DNA from: Diadophis punctatus similis
Taxonomy: Eukaryota; Chordata; Lepidosauria; Squamata; Dipsadidae
Length of the DNA stretch: 64,000 nt
Reading direction: 5' to 3'
Assembly: GCA_023053685.1 (NCBI GenBank)
Contig: JALIGW010000001.1
Coordinates: forward strand, 52,201,359-52,265,358
Notes under the pieces: model-generated
Seen by the model: the letters and a program-made list of their open reading frames with translations, nothing else
What the model was told of the DNA's origin: nothing
Databases searched by the model: none
Shown: one piece after another, positions 10,418-20,031 of the stretch
Position numbering within the stretch: the stretch's first letter is position 1
How the letters are laid out: every line of letters begins with the position of its first letter
Made by a program: the position numbers and the translations under genes

Positions 10418-11341
10418 CTAGTGATAAATGGCAAAGCACCCATCCCTGCGTGATGACGATCCCCCTGGAGGCCATTTAGGTGGTGTATAGGCTGGCTCTC
10501 TGTATGTTTGACTGGGAGGCGGTCGGCCGGCCCGGCAGACCCTTGAGATGTGGCCGCGGCGGCCACATCTCCGGCAGAATGTCTCTTTAAAGTCATAGAA
10601 CGCCCGTGGGTGATCTCCTCCACAGCCCATACATTGTGAGCGGCTAGGGCTAGGGCCAGGGGCAGGTTTGTTTCTAGGGCCGTTTCTAGGTGGCCCTTGG
10701 CGCTGGCCTTCGGACAGTTGGCAGACTTCCTCCTCTAGTGACAGATGTTTCTCCACTTCCTCTGGGAGGGTATCCACGGCGTTTGTGCGAGGCGCCGGGG
10801 CAGGATTAACACTCATGTCCATTTCAGCCAATGATTGATTGGAAAACTCAGCCGCACGAGCCTCGTCCAGGGCAGTTTGGAACGTGAGATTGTGTATTGC
10901 GAGGAGGCGCCTTTTCAAATGGCTGTCCCTGACCCCAAACACAAGCCTATCAAGAAGGTAGTCCTCCAAATTATCAAATTCGCAATATAATGAGGCTCTG
11001 CGTAGGGCTGCTACGAATTGGTTAATAGTCTCCCCCTCCCCTTGGTTCCTGTGATAGAACGCGTAGTGCCTTGCACAACGGGAGGGTGGAGGGGCATAAT
11101 GGTCCTTGAGCTTAGCCAGAAGTTCTTCCCACGTCACGTTGTGGATGGATTTGGGGGCAAAGAGGGCGAGGGCTGTCTCAAACATCTCAGTCCCGCAAAA
11201 ACCCAAAAAATACGCCCTCTTTCTGTCCCCTGACAGCTCGGTATAGGAATTGGCTATCAGAAAACACTCAAACCGAGCCACGTACGACTCCCAGGTCTCA
11301 CCAGGTGGATTGAAGGGAGCGAAAGTATGCTGGGTAGCCAT
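10418..11341 (-). CDS. Gag-like protein of the Gypsy element
   Basis: About 307 residues from the Met at 11341. I prefer this Met to the upstream one, which lies inside the LTR. The N-terminal part (FAPFNPPGETWESYVARFE ... LKDHYAPPPS) is the capsid-like retrotransposon gag region. A nucleocapsid end has a first degenerate knuckle (CMGCGGDH) and a clear C-X2-C-X4-H-X4-C knuckle (CRRCGRRGHISRVC). The frame is intact and ends with TAG, followed in the same frame by the protease region. It would package element RNA in the cytoplasm. Gag is the only intact frame of the element. Confidence 0.85.
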   Translation of the reverse strand: MATQHTFAPFNPPGETWESYVARFECFLIANSYTELSGDRKRAYFLGFCGTEMFETALALFAPKSIHNVTWEELLAKLKDHYAPPPSRCARHYAFYHRNQGEGETINQFVAALRRASLYCEFDNLEDYLLDRLVFGVRDSHLKRRLLAIHNLTFQTALDEARAAEFSNQSLAEMDMSVNPAPAPRTNAVDTLPEEVEKHLSLEEEVCQLSEGQRQGPPRNGPRNKPAPGPSPSRSQCMGCGGDHPRAFYDFKETFCRRCGRRGHISRVCRAGRPPPSQTYREPAYTPPKWPPGGSSSRRDGCFAIYH

Positions 11342-11450
11342 TTCGTCACTTCGAGCCGATCTTCTGTCAGAGCCTCCCTCCTTATCGGTAATATGATCTG
11401 CTTTAATTGACTGCTCTTTGATCGCGGTGAATCCCTTCCTTCGTCGCCAG

Positions 11451-11668
11451 TGAAGTGTAGGTGGGCACAATGATCAAGAGCCTCGCTGCTGGAACCAACT
11501 GTTTATTAATGATTAACACCTTTTAACATAGAACAGTCTAACACGAACTCAGCTGTCACTCGGAAGACAGCTGCTTAATATGCAATTGCCTCAGGCGGCT
11601 CAACCAATCCGAACTCTTAACATTCCCGCTCATTTGCACACCCTCTTGTGGCCTACCGGAACTCTACA
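11451..11668 (-). repeat. 5' LTR of the Gypsy element
   Basis: The partner of 8365-8582, 218 bp. On the minus strand, the sequence just inside it (CTGGCGACGAAGG) could serve as a primer-binding site for an Arg-type tRNA. That assignment is tentative. Confidence 0.92.
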
Positions 11669-11707
11669 TTTAGTATATGCTGAACCACGCAGGGGGTTAC
11701 TCTAGAT

Positions 11708-11842
11708 CAGTGTTTCTCAACCTTGGCAGTTTGAAGATGTGGGGACTTCAACTCCCAGAATTCCCCAGCCAGCACCGCTGGCTGGGGAATTCTGGGAGTT
11801 GAAGTCCCCACATCTTCAAACTGCCAAGGTTGAGAAACACTG
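11708..11842. mobile_element. hAT hairpin element, 135 bp, perfect 66-bp arms
   Basis: 11708-11773 and 11777-11842 are exact reverse complements around the 3-base loop ACC. The ends read CAGTGTTTCTCAACCTTGG. CTCTAGAT flanks it at 11700-11707 and 11843-11850. Zero mismatches between the arms suggest a recent insertion or repair between the arms. It contains no coding sequence. It belongs to the same core family as 6587-6685. Confidence 0.95.
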
Positions 11843-11850
11843 CTCTAGAT

Positions 11851-11956
11851 CAGGGGTGAGGAATTATGGCCCTTTTATGACTTGTGGACTTCAACTCCCA
11901 GAATTCTGAGAGTTAAAGACCACAAGTCATACAGGGGCCATCGTTCCCCACCTCTG
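11851..11956. mobile_element. hAT hairpin element, 106 bp, sharing a TSD with its neighbour
   Basis: It starts CAGGGGTGAGGAATTATGG and ends GTTCCCCACCTCTG, with an imperfect hairpin around CAACTCCCAGAATTC. The left flank is the same CTCTAGAT (11843-11850) that closes the previous element. The right flank is CTCTAGAC (11957-11964), one mismatch. Confidence 0.9.
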
Positions 11957-11995
11957 CTCTAGACAATTTTTTGATTATCATCCCTACCTTATAAT

Positions 11996-12669
11996 TCAAT
12001 TAGTGTACGCCAGTGACTAGTACTTTTGAAAAGAAAATATCTAAGTATAAAGGTATCGGTAGTGAGAAATACAAGAGTGTCTTGTATTGATTGATATTTG
12101 CATTCTAATCATAATCACCCTTTACATAGTCTCCAGAGCACCTAACGATTAAAATAATCAATGGCAATTAATTCATTAAAACAGCAGAACAACAGCACAG
12201 CAGCAGTTAAAATTTTGTTCTTCCAATTGCATTAACAAATATCTGAAGAAGAAATATGCTTAACACCTAGGAGTGTCCAGAGAAGGGAAAGTGCATACAA
12301 AATTAAGAAGCAGAATCCCAACCTGTAGTTGATTTTTTTTTAATCCTTCCGCAAGGACACCACTCCCGTCAATACCAAACAATTCTAGTCCGCCCACCCA
12401 AATTTCTATTGCTCTACAACTCCCATATTCCACTCAGCAGAGTATTTTGACGAGAACAATGAGGGAAAGAAAAATTAAGGTGGGGGAATAAAACACTTTT
12501 TTCTGTAACATTGAGGTCTTGAGTTTGGACATGCTGATTGGGCATTATAAGGCCAACATATCTGAAGTAAATTATATCACACATTGTTTAAAAAAAAAGA
12601 CTGCACTATCAGTTTCCAGGAGCAGTCTTAGCCTTTGGAATATGTAATTCTATCCTATTCAAACGAAAT
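11996..12669. other. Unique intergenic DNA
   Basis: No gene or repeat recognised. Confidence 0.4.
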
Positions 12670-12680
12670 GAGTATATTAG

Positions 12681-12963
12681 ATTCTATGGAGATTCTCTGT
12701 TATCCAGGTCATGGTTATCTCAAAGATGTTTTTTCAAGAGACTTCAGAGGCTTCTTGGATAAGTGAAACATCTTCCAAGAAAACCAGCTGTGGCCTAGAG
12801 GTGGAGCTCTTGCCTCATTATCAGGAGGTTGTGAATTCAATCCTAGGTAGAGGCAGATGTAGGGTCTCCTGCTTGGGCAGGGGGTTGGACTAGATGACCT
12901 GCAAGGTCCCTTCCAACTCTGTTAATCTGTTAAAGTTGCCTCTTGAAAAAGCACCTTTGGGAC
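12681..12963. mobile_element. Hairpin-like repeat with 11-bp duplication, interrupted by a SINE
   Basis: GAGTATATTAG occurs directly before (12670-12680) and after (12964-12974). The outer ends are partly inverted: TCAAAGATGTTTTTTCAAGAG on the left against CTCTTGAAAAAGCACCTTTG on the right. A SINE occupies about 12786-12933. I recall similar text in reptile and bird genomes but cannot name the family. The 11-bp duplication is longer than hAT or mariner use and points to retroposition. Confidence 0.55.
12786..12933 (+). mobile_element. tRNA-derived SINE with CR1 3' tail
   Basis: A pol III head has an A box TGGCCTAGAGG (12791-12801) and a B-box-like GGTTGTGAATTCAATCC (12837-12853). The rest (12863-12933) is almost the CR1 3' end of this genome: TCTCCTGCTTGGGCAGG, GTTGGACTAGATGACCTG, AAGGTCCCTTCCAACTCTG, then TTAATCTGTTA. 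This design implies that CR1 reverse transcriptase moves the SINE. It contains no coding sequence. Confidence 0.8.
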
Positions 12964-13294
12964 GAGTATATTAGAGAATATGGGGGAACTACTTAAAAAA
13001 CATATTGTACTCCACAGCCGATGTAGTGAATGGGGAGTGAAAAATTGTATGCATCATAGCTTCATCAACAAGACTTGGCACACCAGAAGTCAAAGACTTT
13101 GATGCCACAAGAAAAACAGAACATTTTGTTGTTGTTGCAGATCCTATGTGGACCTGGCAGGACTAAATGTTGGAGAACTGAGAAAAGAAACAGGGGAATA
13201 AGCATATCACTACATTGCTTCCATGATCCCCCAATAACTTGAGGATAGAATGCCTGGAGATAGATGTAGTTCTAGATATTCTAAAGTTGTTAGC

Positions 13295-13679
13295 CAAGTA
13301 GTCCTCGACTTATGACCACAATTGAGGCCAAAATTTTTGTTGCTAAGTGAGACATTTGTTAAGTGAGTTTTGCCCCATTTTATGACCTTCCTTGCTACAA
13401 TTGTTAAGTCACTTACTGCAGTTGTTAAGTTAGTAACATTGTTGTTAAGCGAATTCTGGCCTCTCCATTGACTTTGCTTTCAGAAGGTCACAAAAAGTGA
13501 TCACATGACCCTGGGACACTCAATTGTCATAAATATGAGTCAGTTGCTGAGAGTCTGAATTTTGATCATGTGACCATGGGGTCATAAGTGTGAAAAGGGG
13601 TCATAAGTCATTTTTTTCAGTGCCGTCGTAACTTTGAACTGTCACTGAATAAAATGTTGTAAGTTAAGGTCTACCTGTA
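13295..13679. mobile_element. TA-flanked 'TAGTCCTCGAC' miniature element, copy 1
   Basis: About 380 bp with inverted ends AGTAGTCCTCGACTTATGA and GTAAGTTAAGGTCTACCTG, ending at TA (13678-13679). The left terminal bases are degraded. The interior has the repeated phrase TTGTTAAGT. The second copy at 54804-55202 has better ends. The TA target suggests a Tc1/mariner-like non-autonomous element. Confidence 0.8.
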
Positions 13680-14637
13680 TTAGATTTCCTCAATTGGCAT
13701 CGATTGAGCACAAGATATAAAGAAAACAAAATGTGAAGCCAACACAGATTTCATAAAATGTAAACCTATGCAGGAGGAAAAAAATAGATTTATCACCCAA
13801 GAGGGAAAAATAATCAGTGAACTTTGTCCCCATTCAATTGTTCTTTTTTAAGTTTATATATCTTAGTTCTGGAAATATCGCTTCATTTTCACATGTGGCA
13901 CATTTATTTTCATAAGTCACTTGCAACCTTGGATCAACCCCCAAGAACACCAGTGATGGAAGCTTTACCACCGTGGGTCTTGCTCCCATTAAGATCCCAA
14001 TAGATGATGGATTTTTAATATGCAAAGGCATTTTTCATATATTGGAATACAATTAAGAAAGGGAAAGCTTTGCAAACCTGGAGTTTCCTTGCATTCACCT
14101 CATGGTAGTCAAGGACAATTCCAAGCCTCTTGGGAGATATTAAAGCTTCATTTCCTGAGATAGCCAAAGAGAGTAGAAATACAAATCTGTGTCTTTGCAT
14201 ATGGATTCTACACATTTCCCCCCTCTTCCAATTATAAAGAAAATGTTAGAAGACTTTTGCTAATGCCCAATTGAGTTTTAAAATATTGCTGAAATTAAAC
14301 TCTACTTGGCCACAAAATGCAGTTGCTGCTCTGGCAAATCTGCCTGCCTGTATTTTACAGGGTGTTCCACAGTTCCAGTTAACTTTAAGATGTATCTTGT
14401 CTGGAGATTGTTTAGAACAGAAATTTGTTTGACTCCAGCTTTTGCTCCAGATAGAGCTCTTCCTCCAAAAATAGTCAAGTTATGGATAAGTTCTCAGAAG
14501 GGGGAAAAGTTTCTCTCCTCCCCCTCCTTGGTGCTGTATTTATTTATTTATTTATTTGGAATGCCTGTTGACTCCTGTAAACTGTCGTACTAGTTTCTGC
14601 AAAGTTTTCTGGCAAAGTTTTCAGAAGTTGTCACATA
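13680..14637. other. Unique intergenic DNA
   Basis: Nothing recognised except a short TTTA tract at 14538-14559. Confidence 0.4.
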
Positions 14638-14940
14638 GTGAATATTGTCAGTTGTATGTCTATGCAGGGTCATGCACCCCTATCCTAATATTATGGTACA
14701 TTCCAATATAAGCAGAACATGTGATATGATGAGTGCGCATGTGTGCATTCCTAAACCACCATTAATTCTCTTCTGCCTTAGCTGTTGACCTGAACGGTCG
14801 TGTTACTCAGCAAAATGTAGTTTATTCAGGATTTATTGTTTTTGTACTGAAATAAATATTTTCTATTAGACTTTAATCTCGGTTTTATTTCTAACTGTCT
14901 GAATTCCAAGAAAAGTTCTAAATCGCCTCTATGAGATCTT
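14638..14940 (+). repeat. LTR-like dispersed repeat, copy A
   Basis: It shares GTGAATATTG.CAGTTGT, TGTGATATG, TTTTTGTACTGAAATAAATATTTT and AATCTCGGTTTTATT with 58893-59207, in the same order. AATAAA is at 14851-14856. The two copies also share CGCCTCTA just downstream. The layout (a poly(A) signal close to a sharp end followed by common internal sequence) suits an LTR plus leader, but I found no TG...CA boundaries or partner LTR. Confidence 0.6.
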
Positions 14941-15239
14941 ATTCTCACCCCAACAGAAGTGGTGTGCCATTGCCTTTGCATCTCAGTTCTGCTGATTAGG
15001 TTGACCCAATCTAATGGGACTCTATGACTGTGTTTCATTAATTCTGATCTTTGAGTCTTTTTGATAAAAAAAGCCTGGCATATAATTGAAATTTCCTTTT
15101 TCATCACATATTTTGGTTCAGTGTAGCATGAGGGTACTATTACGGGTCATTTTGGGAGTATGGAAGTGTTTCCAGTTGAAGGGATTAATCAGTGACATCA
15201 CCATTACCTGGGGGGGGGGACAGTCAACTGGGGATCCCT

Positions 15240-15410
15240 TTGTATCCCTGCTAAGCTGCTCATCGAAATGGTACCCATCTATCTACTCACAGTCACTTGC
15301 TTTCAAACTGCTGGATCAGCAGGAGTTGGAGCAAGTGACGGGAGGTCACCTTGCCATGTGGCAGCAATGGGGTCTCGAATGCGAGCCTGCCAATTGTCCG
15401 CCCAGCAATC
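15240..15410 (-). mobile_element. tRNA-derived SINE, split by a TA-flanked element
   Basis: Read on the minus strand, the head begins at about 16001 (GGAGCAGCGTGGCTCATGTGG, an A-box-like segment). It is cut at the TA site by the element 15411-15968 and continues from 15410 with TTGCTGGGCGGACAATTGG and the B-box-like GGCTCGCATTCGAGACCCC. The two halves join at a single TA if the insertion is removed. Confidence 0.7.
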
Positions 15411-15710
15411 TACCGTATTTTTCGGAGTATAAGACGCACCTTTTTGCCCCCCCAAAAGAGGGTGGAAATGTTGGTGCGTCTTATACACTGAATACAGCAA
15501 TTTTTAGCCTCCCGAAGCCCTGCCCCCGCATCCAATTTTTGCAAAAAACGTGGGGGGGTTGCCTTCCCCCACCCCCTAGGAGTGCTCTGCAGGCTTCCCA
15601 GATCCTTTGTATGCCCTGTTTTTGCAAAAAAATGAGCGAAAAATGGGCCATTTTTTGCAAAAATTGGGGCGTTTTTGCCTTCTAATTACCCCATCTAGCA
15701 TGACTGGAGG

Positions 15711-15763
15711 AGGAATTCTGGGAGTTGAAGTCCACTAGTCTTAAAGCTGTCAAGTTTGAAGTT
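15711..15763. mobile_element. Fragment of the CAACTCCCAGAATTC hAT family
   Basis: GGAATTCTGGGAGTTGAAGT followed by a reversed arm. No termini or duplications are left. Confidence 0.6.
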
Positions 15764-15764
15764 T

Positions 15765-15831
15765 GTAAAAAGTATACATGGTTGTAAAAAGTGTACATGG
15801 TTGTAAAAAGTATACATGATTGTAAAAAGTA
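15765..15831. repeat. Short tandem repeat, ~22-bp unit, about 3-4 copies
   Basis: The unit TGTAAAAAGTATACATGGT is repeated with small changes inside the TA-flanked element. Confidence 0.85.
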
Positions 15832-16234
15832 TTCTGCTACACTGGTATTTTATTAAATAATATATTACTGCACCATTTGGTTCAGAATACTTTTTTCCTT
15901 GTTTTCCTCCTCTAAAATCTAGGTGCGTCTTATACTCCGGTGCATCTTATACTCTGAAAAATACGGTAACCACATGAGCCACGCTGCTCCTCAGGATGAG
16001 GATTATGAGATAGGAAAAGCTTTTCACTTGCATAGCTTCAATCAGTTCCATTTTCATGGAGGTGCAATGCTAAGGCAATCTCCAGTTTGAAATTTACTTT
16101 GTATTTGATTAAAGGAGAAAATGTAATATCAGAACATCCTGAACTACTGCTATGATTTACACACATACACAAAGCATTTGCATATGTTGTACCAATTTCC
16201 TTGGTTTCTTCTATATATGTGTTAGGTTTAAACT

Positions 16235-16440
16235 AGCCAGAATTGGGAATATATCACAAAGTAGAGAAAGTGGAATGGATTCAGAGAACTGCAGGGTAGA
16301 TTATTAGGCCTACAGCAAACAAATTCTCTCAGGAAAGTTTGAAAGAACAGGCATTTAGCCTGAACTAAAGAAAGAGGTGGTTGGTTGGTCTGATGAATGA
16401 TATGATATTCTTTAAAATAATAAAATGCTGATATACTTTT
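16235..16440 (+). mobile_element. Possible ancient CR1 remnant
   Basis: 'ggaatggattcagagaactgcagg', 'ttagcctgaa' and 'gatattctttaaaataataaaatgctg' resemble the 3' third of CR1 ORF2 as seen in the younger copies. No frame is kept. Confidence 0.35.
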
Positions 16441-16737
16441 TTCTCTGCTGTCCTTGAGTGCATGACTAGATCTTAAGGTGTTTAAGCTTGCTGGCTGGAA
16501 GAGCAGTCAACCCCCTAATTAACAACTAAAAGCTACACACAACCAGTGACCATATAAATGCAATGCATAGAACAGCCCAATGGACATATTTTGGAGAAAG
16601 AGAAGTTCCTTTATGATGGGATCCAGCATAAGCCTGAAAGCTTTGAAGAATAAACCTTTGGTCCCGGTGACTGACTCAGATTAGATCCTGGAAGAGCAAT
16701 CTGTTGATGGAATTTATCACCTAAAGATATTAAACTT

Positions 16738-17256
16738 TTGAAGATCGGGATTTCCCCCAGTGAAGTTTTTATTTTAGGCCCTGATGCTGCCAAATCGTTG
16801 ATTTTTCAACGGCTGGACGACATTGATAGACAACTTAATCTGGCAAACGGATCAGGAACTTGCTCACCATTTTCCCTTGTTATTGTTCCCTTGCTTCACC
16901 CCCCGCCTTACCTTTCCGCGTTACACTCTATCAAACATAGGCTTGCATTTATGAAGACACGATTTAATGTGATCCCCTCGAATGTCCTCGACAGTAGGCT
17001 CTCAGGGGGAGTAAAATCCACCTATTGTACATGTGATGGCTGATCCCCGGAATCTCTGCTCCATATTACATTCGTATGCTCCCACTATCGAGACATAAGA
17101 TCAAGATTCATCTCCCCTATTTCCCAGAGATTCCCTGGTTCACCGGATCAGTTCAGCCTTTATTTCCTACTCCAGGATATAGACCCTAATATAACCTCAA
17201 AGGTGGCAAAAAATTTGCTGCAGTCGTGGCTGAAAAACGGAGGAAAAGACGGGTAA
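16738..17256 (+). pseudogene. LINE ORF2 C-terminal end, one in-frame stop
   Basis: A frame from 16738 runs to TAA at 17254-17256 with a single TGA at 17041-17043. Around that stop the peptide reads CTCDG-stop-SPESLLHITFVC, a C-X-C...H...C zinc-finger pattern like that at the C-terminus of many non-LTR retrotransposon ORF2 proteins. HYRDIRSRF and FLLQDIDPN follow. Upstream is LHSIKHRLAFMKTRFNV. I cannot name the clade; it is neither the CR1, the L2 nor the Bov-B seen elsewhere here. The catalytic RT region is absent. Confidence 0.65.
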
Positions 17257-17410
17257 CCCCTACGGCAGAGGATCACTAGTATTGACGGTATAGATTGTAG
17301 ATGGTATACTGTCACATGAGCTATCTATATTTGTAAAATTTACACCCCCCCTTTTTATGTGTATTTTAAATTGGTCTCCGACCGCAATAAAAGCTATCTA
17401 TCTATCACCT
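17257..17410 (+). repeat. 3' UTR and (CTAT)n tail of the same LINE
   Basis: The UTR contains GACCGCAATAAAAGCTATCT, an AATAAA-containing end that goes straight into CTAT repeats. Such tetranucleotide tails are common for non-LTR elements. Confidence 0.65.
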
Positions 17411-18519
17411 AAAGATATGGTCATATCTTTCCTGTTGAAAGCATTCAAATAAAAATTGCACAACTATTTTTAGAGGAAAGTTTTAGCTTTGGCTCCCCTG
17501 AATCAAGCAGTGAGCTGGATGAATGTATTTCAAACCATTTGCTTTTTCATGGAGCAACCATATATTAGTAATTTTGGTGCCACTTGTGGGAAAACAGTGA
17601 AAAGCAAATTGCTTCAGAAGATTCCATTCCTGGCACAGCCTTATTAAAGGCCTCCAAAAACTGACTTAATCATTATGAATAATGTTGAAAACTTATACAT
17701 GATTATTTTTACAGGAGTAAAATTTAAAAAGCTGTTACAATCTGAAAGGAATTATTCTAGCACTTAGATTGAATTAAACTATTTTGGATTTAACTACAAA
17801 TGTTAGGAGGTCCAGCTAAATAGGTCCAGAGGAGGTCCAGCTAAATAGTAATGTCTTCCTAAATTTTTAGACATCTTATTTTTTCCCCGTCTCCTGTTTT
17901 TCTTGAAAGAATATTTGATATATTCCGTTTATAAAGCAAACACTCTGCCTGTTCTGAGATAAATCCTATCACTCAACCGGCAAAAATGCAATAAAATCAA
18001 TGATAATCATTAGAGATCATCATCACATTAAAACCTTTGTGATACAAGCCAGCTTCTACTTCTCATTGACTCCAGCATCAGGAAGATGAGAATCACGAAT
18101 CCTTGGAGATTTTGAACCAGTGACTGTCACTAGAGGGAAAATTAGCTGGTATCCTCAATATTGTTAACAGTAGTTAACAACTGTTTTACAATTATATCAA
18201 CACTATGCATTTTTTATATATAGTCTGGAATAAGAGTTGATACAAGCAACTATCATCAAATACTCTTGTAAACAAGTAATAGGAGTATAATAACTTATCT
18301 GAAGCAATTTGGTGGGATCTTATTATGATGATAAAATGAAGATAGAGAAATAAAATGTTGACTTTACAGCCATGGACTAGGTCCAGATATAGGCTTTGAT
18401 TCATATTTGCTCAGATGCAGCCCAAATTGTTATTTTCAGTCACTGTAATAGAGTTTTATTGCCTTAATTAATAGACCTCATTGTAATTAGGTTAAGTTCT
18501 ATTGTATGCTAACAGCAAC
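17411..18519. other. Unique intergenic DNA
   Basis: Only a short direct duplication of AGGAGGTCCAGCTAAATAG (17803-17848) stands out. Confidence 0.4.
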
Positions 18520-19260
18520 TACCGTATTTTTCAGAATATAAGATGCACCGGAGTATAAGACGCACCTTAGTTTTGGGGGAGGAAAACAAGGAAAAAAGGC
18601 CTCTGCCTCCCAGCAATTTGCCAAACAGCAAACAGCATAGATGATATACACTGTTTGCTGTGTATTTCTGGGTATGTGTGTCTGACCCATAGAAATAGCA
18701 AAGAATTAGAGAAATGTACATTATGGCAGTATATTAATGCCAGAAAGTTTTCTTAAATGTAGTCACACTAACTCGTCCCAATTATTTTAATAGATCTACT
18801 CCAAACATGACTAAGTCAGGGTTTAACTCAGCTGCCTTATCTTAATACTAAACAGGACACTGTTTCAGATTATACTTTTACAGATCTTTAAAATTGATGT
18901 GGCTTTCTGGAAGTATAGTTATTATCTGCTATTTAAAAGAAGATACAATAGCACTGGGCCTCTTCAGATCAAGCATTTATTTTAAAAAGCTTCTTCATTT
19001 TGTTAAGTTGTCTAGAACAATAATAAAGCAGTCTTTATTCAGCCTGTGCTAAATCAGGTGTAGGTCGGGAGGCTGATAATCAGTTTCTTGTGCTAATCAG
19101 GCTCTGCCCTGTTTGCTGCAAGGAGCTAAATTGCTGGGAGGCAGAGGCCAAAGGGTGGGTGTGGCTGGGTGTGGCTACATTCGGGGTATAAGACGCACCT
19201 AAGTTTTCACCCTCTTTTGGGGGGTAAAAAGGTACGTCTTATACTGTGAAAAATACGGTA
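18520..19260 (+). mobile_element. TA-flanked miniature element, 741 bp
   Basis: TA at 18520-18521 and 19259-19260. The termini are CCGTATTTTTCAGAATATAA and TACTGTGAAAAATACGG. The terminal phrase GTATAAGACGCACC occurs twice at each end region. The interior holds GGCCTCTGCCTCCCAGCAAT near the left and its near reverse complement GCTGGGAGGCAGAGGCC near the right, so the inverted repeat is long. The copy at 50812-51733 has the same order. It encodes no protein. Confidence 0.88.
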
Positions 19261-19284
19261 TCTTATGTGTGCTGGCAGCTGCAT

Positions 19285-19631
19285 CAGAGATGGGTTTCAG
19301 CAGGTTCTGACCAGTTCTGGACAACCGGTAGTGGAAATTTTGAGTAGTTCGGAGAACCAGTAGCAAAAATTTTGAGTAGTTCAGAGAACCGGTAAATACC
19401 ACCTCTGACTGGCCCTACCCCCAACTATTCTCTGCCTCCCAAGTCCCAGCTGATTGGGAGGAAATGGGTATTTTGCAGTAACCTTCCCCTGGAGTGGGGT
19501 AGGAATGGAGATTTTACAGTATCCTTCCCCTGCCACACCCACCAAGCCAAGCCATGTCCACCAAGCCATGCCACACCCACCAAGCCACGCTCACAGAACC
19601 AGCAGTAAAAAAAAATTGAAACCCACCACTG
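19285..19631. mobile_element. hAT miniature element, 347 bp, TSD AGCTGCAT/G
   Basis: It starts CAGAGATGGGTTTCAGCAGG and ends TTGAAACCCACCACTG. The flanks are AGCTGCAT (19277-19284) and AGCTGCAG (19632-19639). It contains the repeated CCACCAAGCCA motif and two GAGAACCGGTA-like blocks. It is closely related, in inverted order, to 39081-39347. Confidence 0.88.
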
Positions 19632-19912
19632 AGCTGCAGGACAACTACTAACCATTTCAGGGCTCATTTTGTCACTGCTTGTTTCTAGGGCTAGATGTTA
19701 AAGCGCAAAAATCAAATTTACAGATGGGTGGATGAATAAAAGTATAAGAAAATGAGATTAAATTGAGGCTTAATATCCTGCCATTTTAAGGATTTATAAC
19801 TCACTTTTTCAGAAATACCTTAAGGTAGTTCATAAAAACAGTTAAAATTATCAGCAGGAGGAGGAGAAAGATTAAACACCTGTTAACATTAGTGAGCCAG
19901 TGGAATTTTAAA

Positions 19913-20031
<119 letters not shown>

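Larger units (their letters stand above)
8365..11668 (-). mobile_element. Ty3/Gypsy LTR retrotransposon, internally deleted, TSD TTTAG
   Basis: Two 218-bp LTRs bound 3.3 kb. Target duplications TTTAG lie at 8360-8364 and 11669-11673. On the minus strand the order is 5' LTR (11668-11451), a primer-binding-like TGGCGACGAAGG just inside, gag, protease, reverse transcriptase, then a jump to the end of integrase and the 3' LTR. RNase H and most of integrase are missing, so it is far shorter than a complete element of about 5 kb. The LTRs differ at seven sites by my reading, all transitions (about 3%), giving a moderately young insertion. It is non-autonomous: a frameshift, an active-site change and the large deletion are described in the entries below. 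It interrupts an older CR1. Confidence 0.92.
11674..11995 (+). mobile_element. Continuation of the ancient CR1, split by two hAT elements
   Basis: After the Gypsy TSD the text TGAACCACGCAGGGGGTTACTCTAGA corresponds to the CR1 3' region (gcagggggttggactagatgac in the family). After both hAT copies, 'cctaccttataattc' at about 11981 fits the CR1 end (ccaaccctatgattc). Only about 70 bases are CR1; the rest is inserted. Confidence 0.5.
15411..15968 (-). mobile_element. TA-flanked miniature element, 'CCGTATTTTTCGGAG' family, 558 bp
   Basis: TA lies at both ends (15411-15412, 15967-15968). The inverted termini are CCGTATTTTTCGGAGTATA and ACTCTGAAAAATACGG. Relative to 18520-19260 this copy is inverted. 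A short tandem of the unit GTTGTAAAAAGTATACATG lies at 15765-15831, and a fragment of the CAACTCCCAGAATTC hAT family at about 15711-15763. No transposase frame. Confidence 0.85.

Noticed and set aside
14590..14650. Possible SINE fragment (GGCAAAGTTTTCAGAAG)
   Set aside because: Too short and ambiguous beside the LTR-like repeat.
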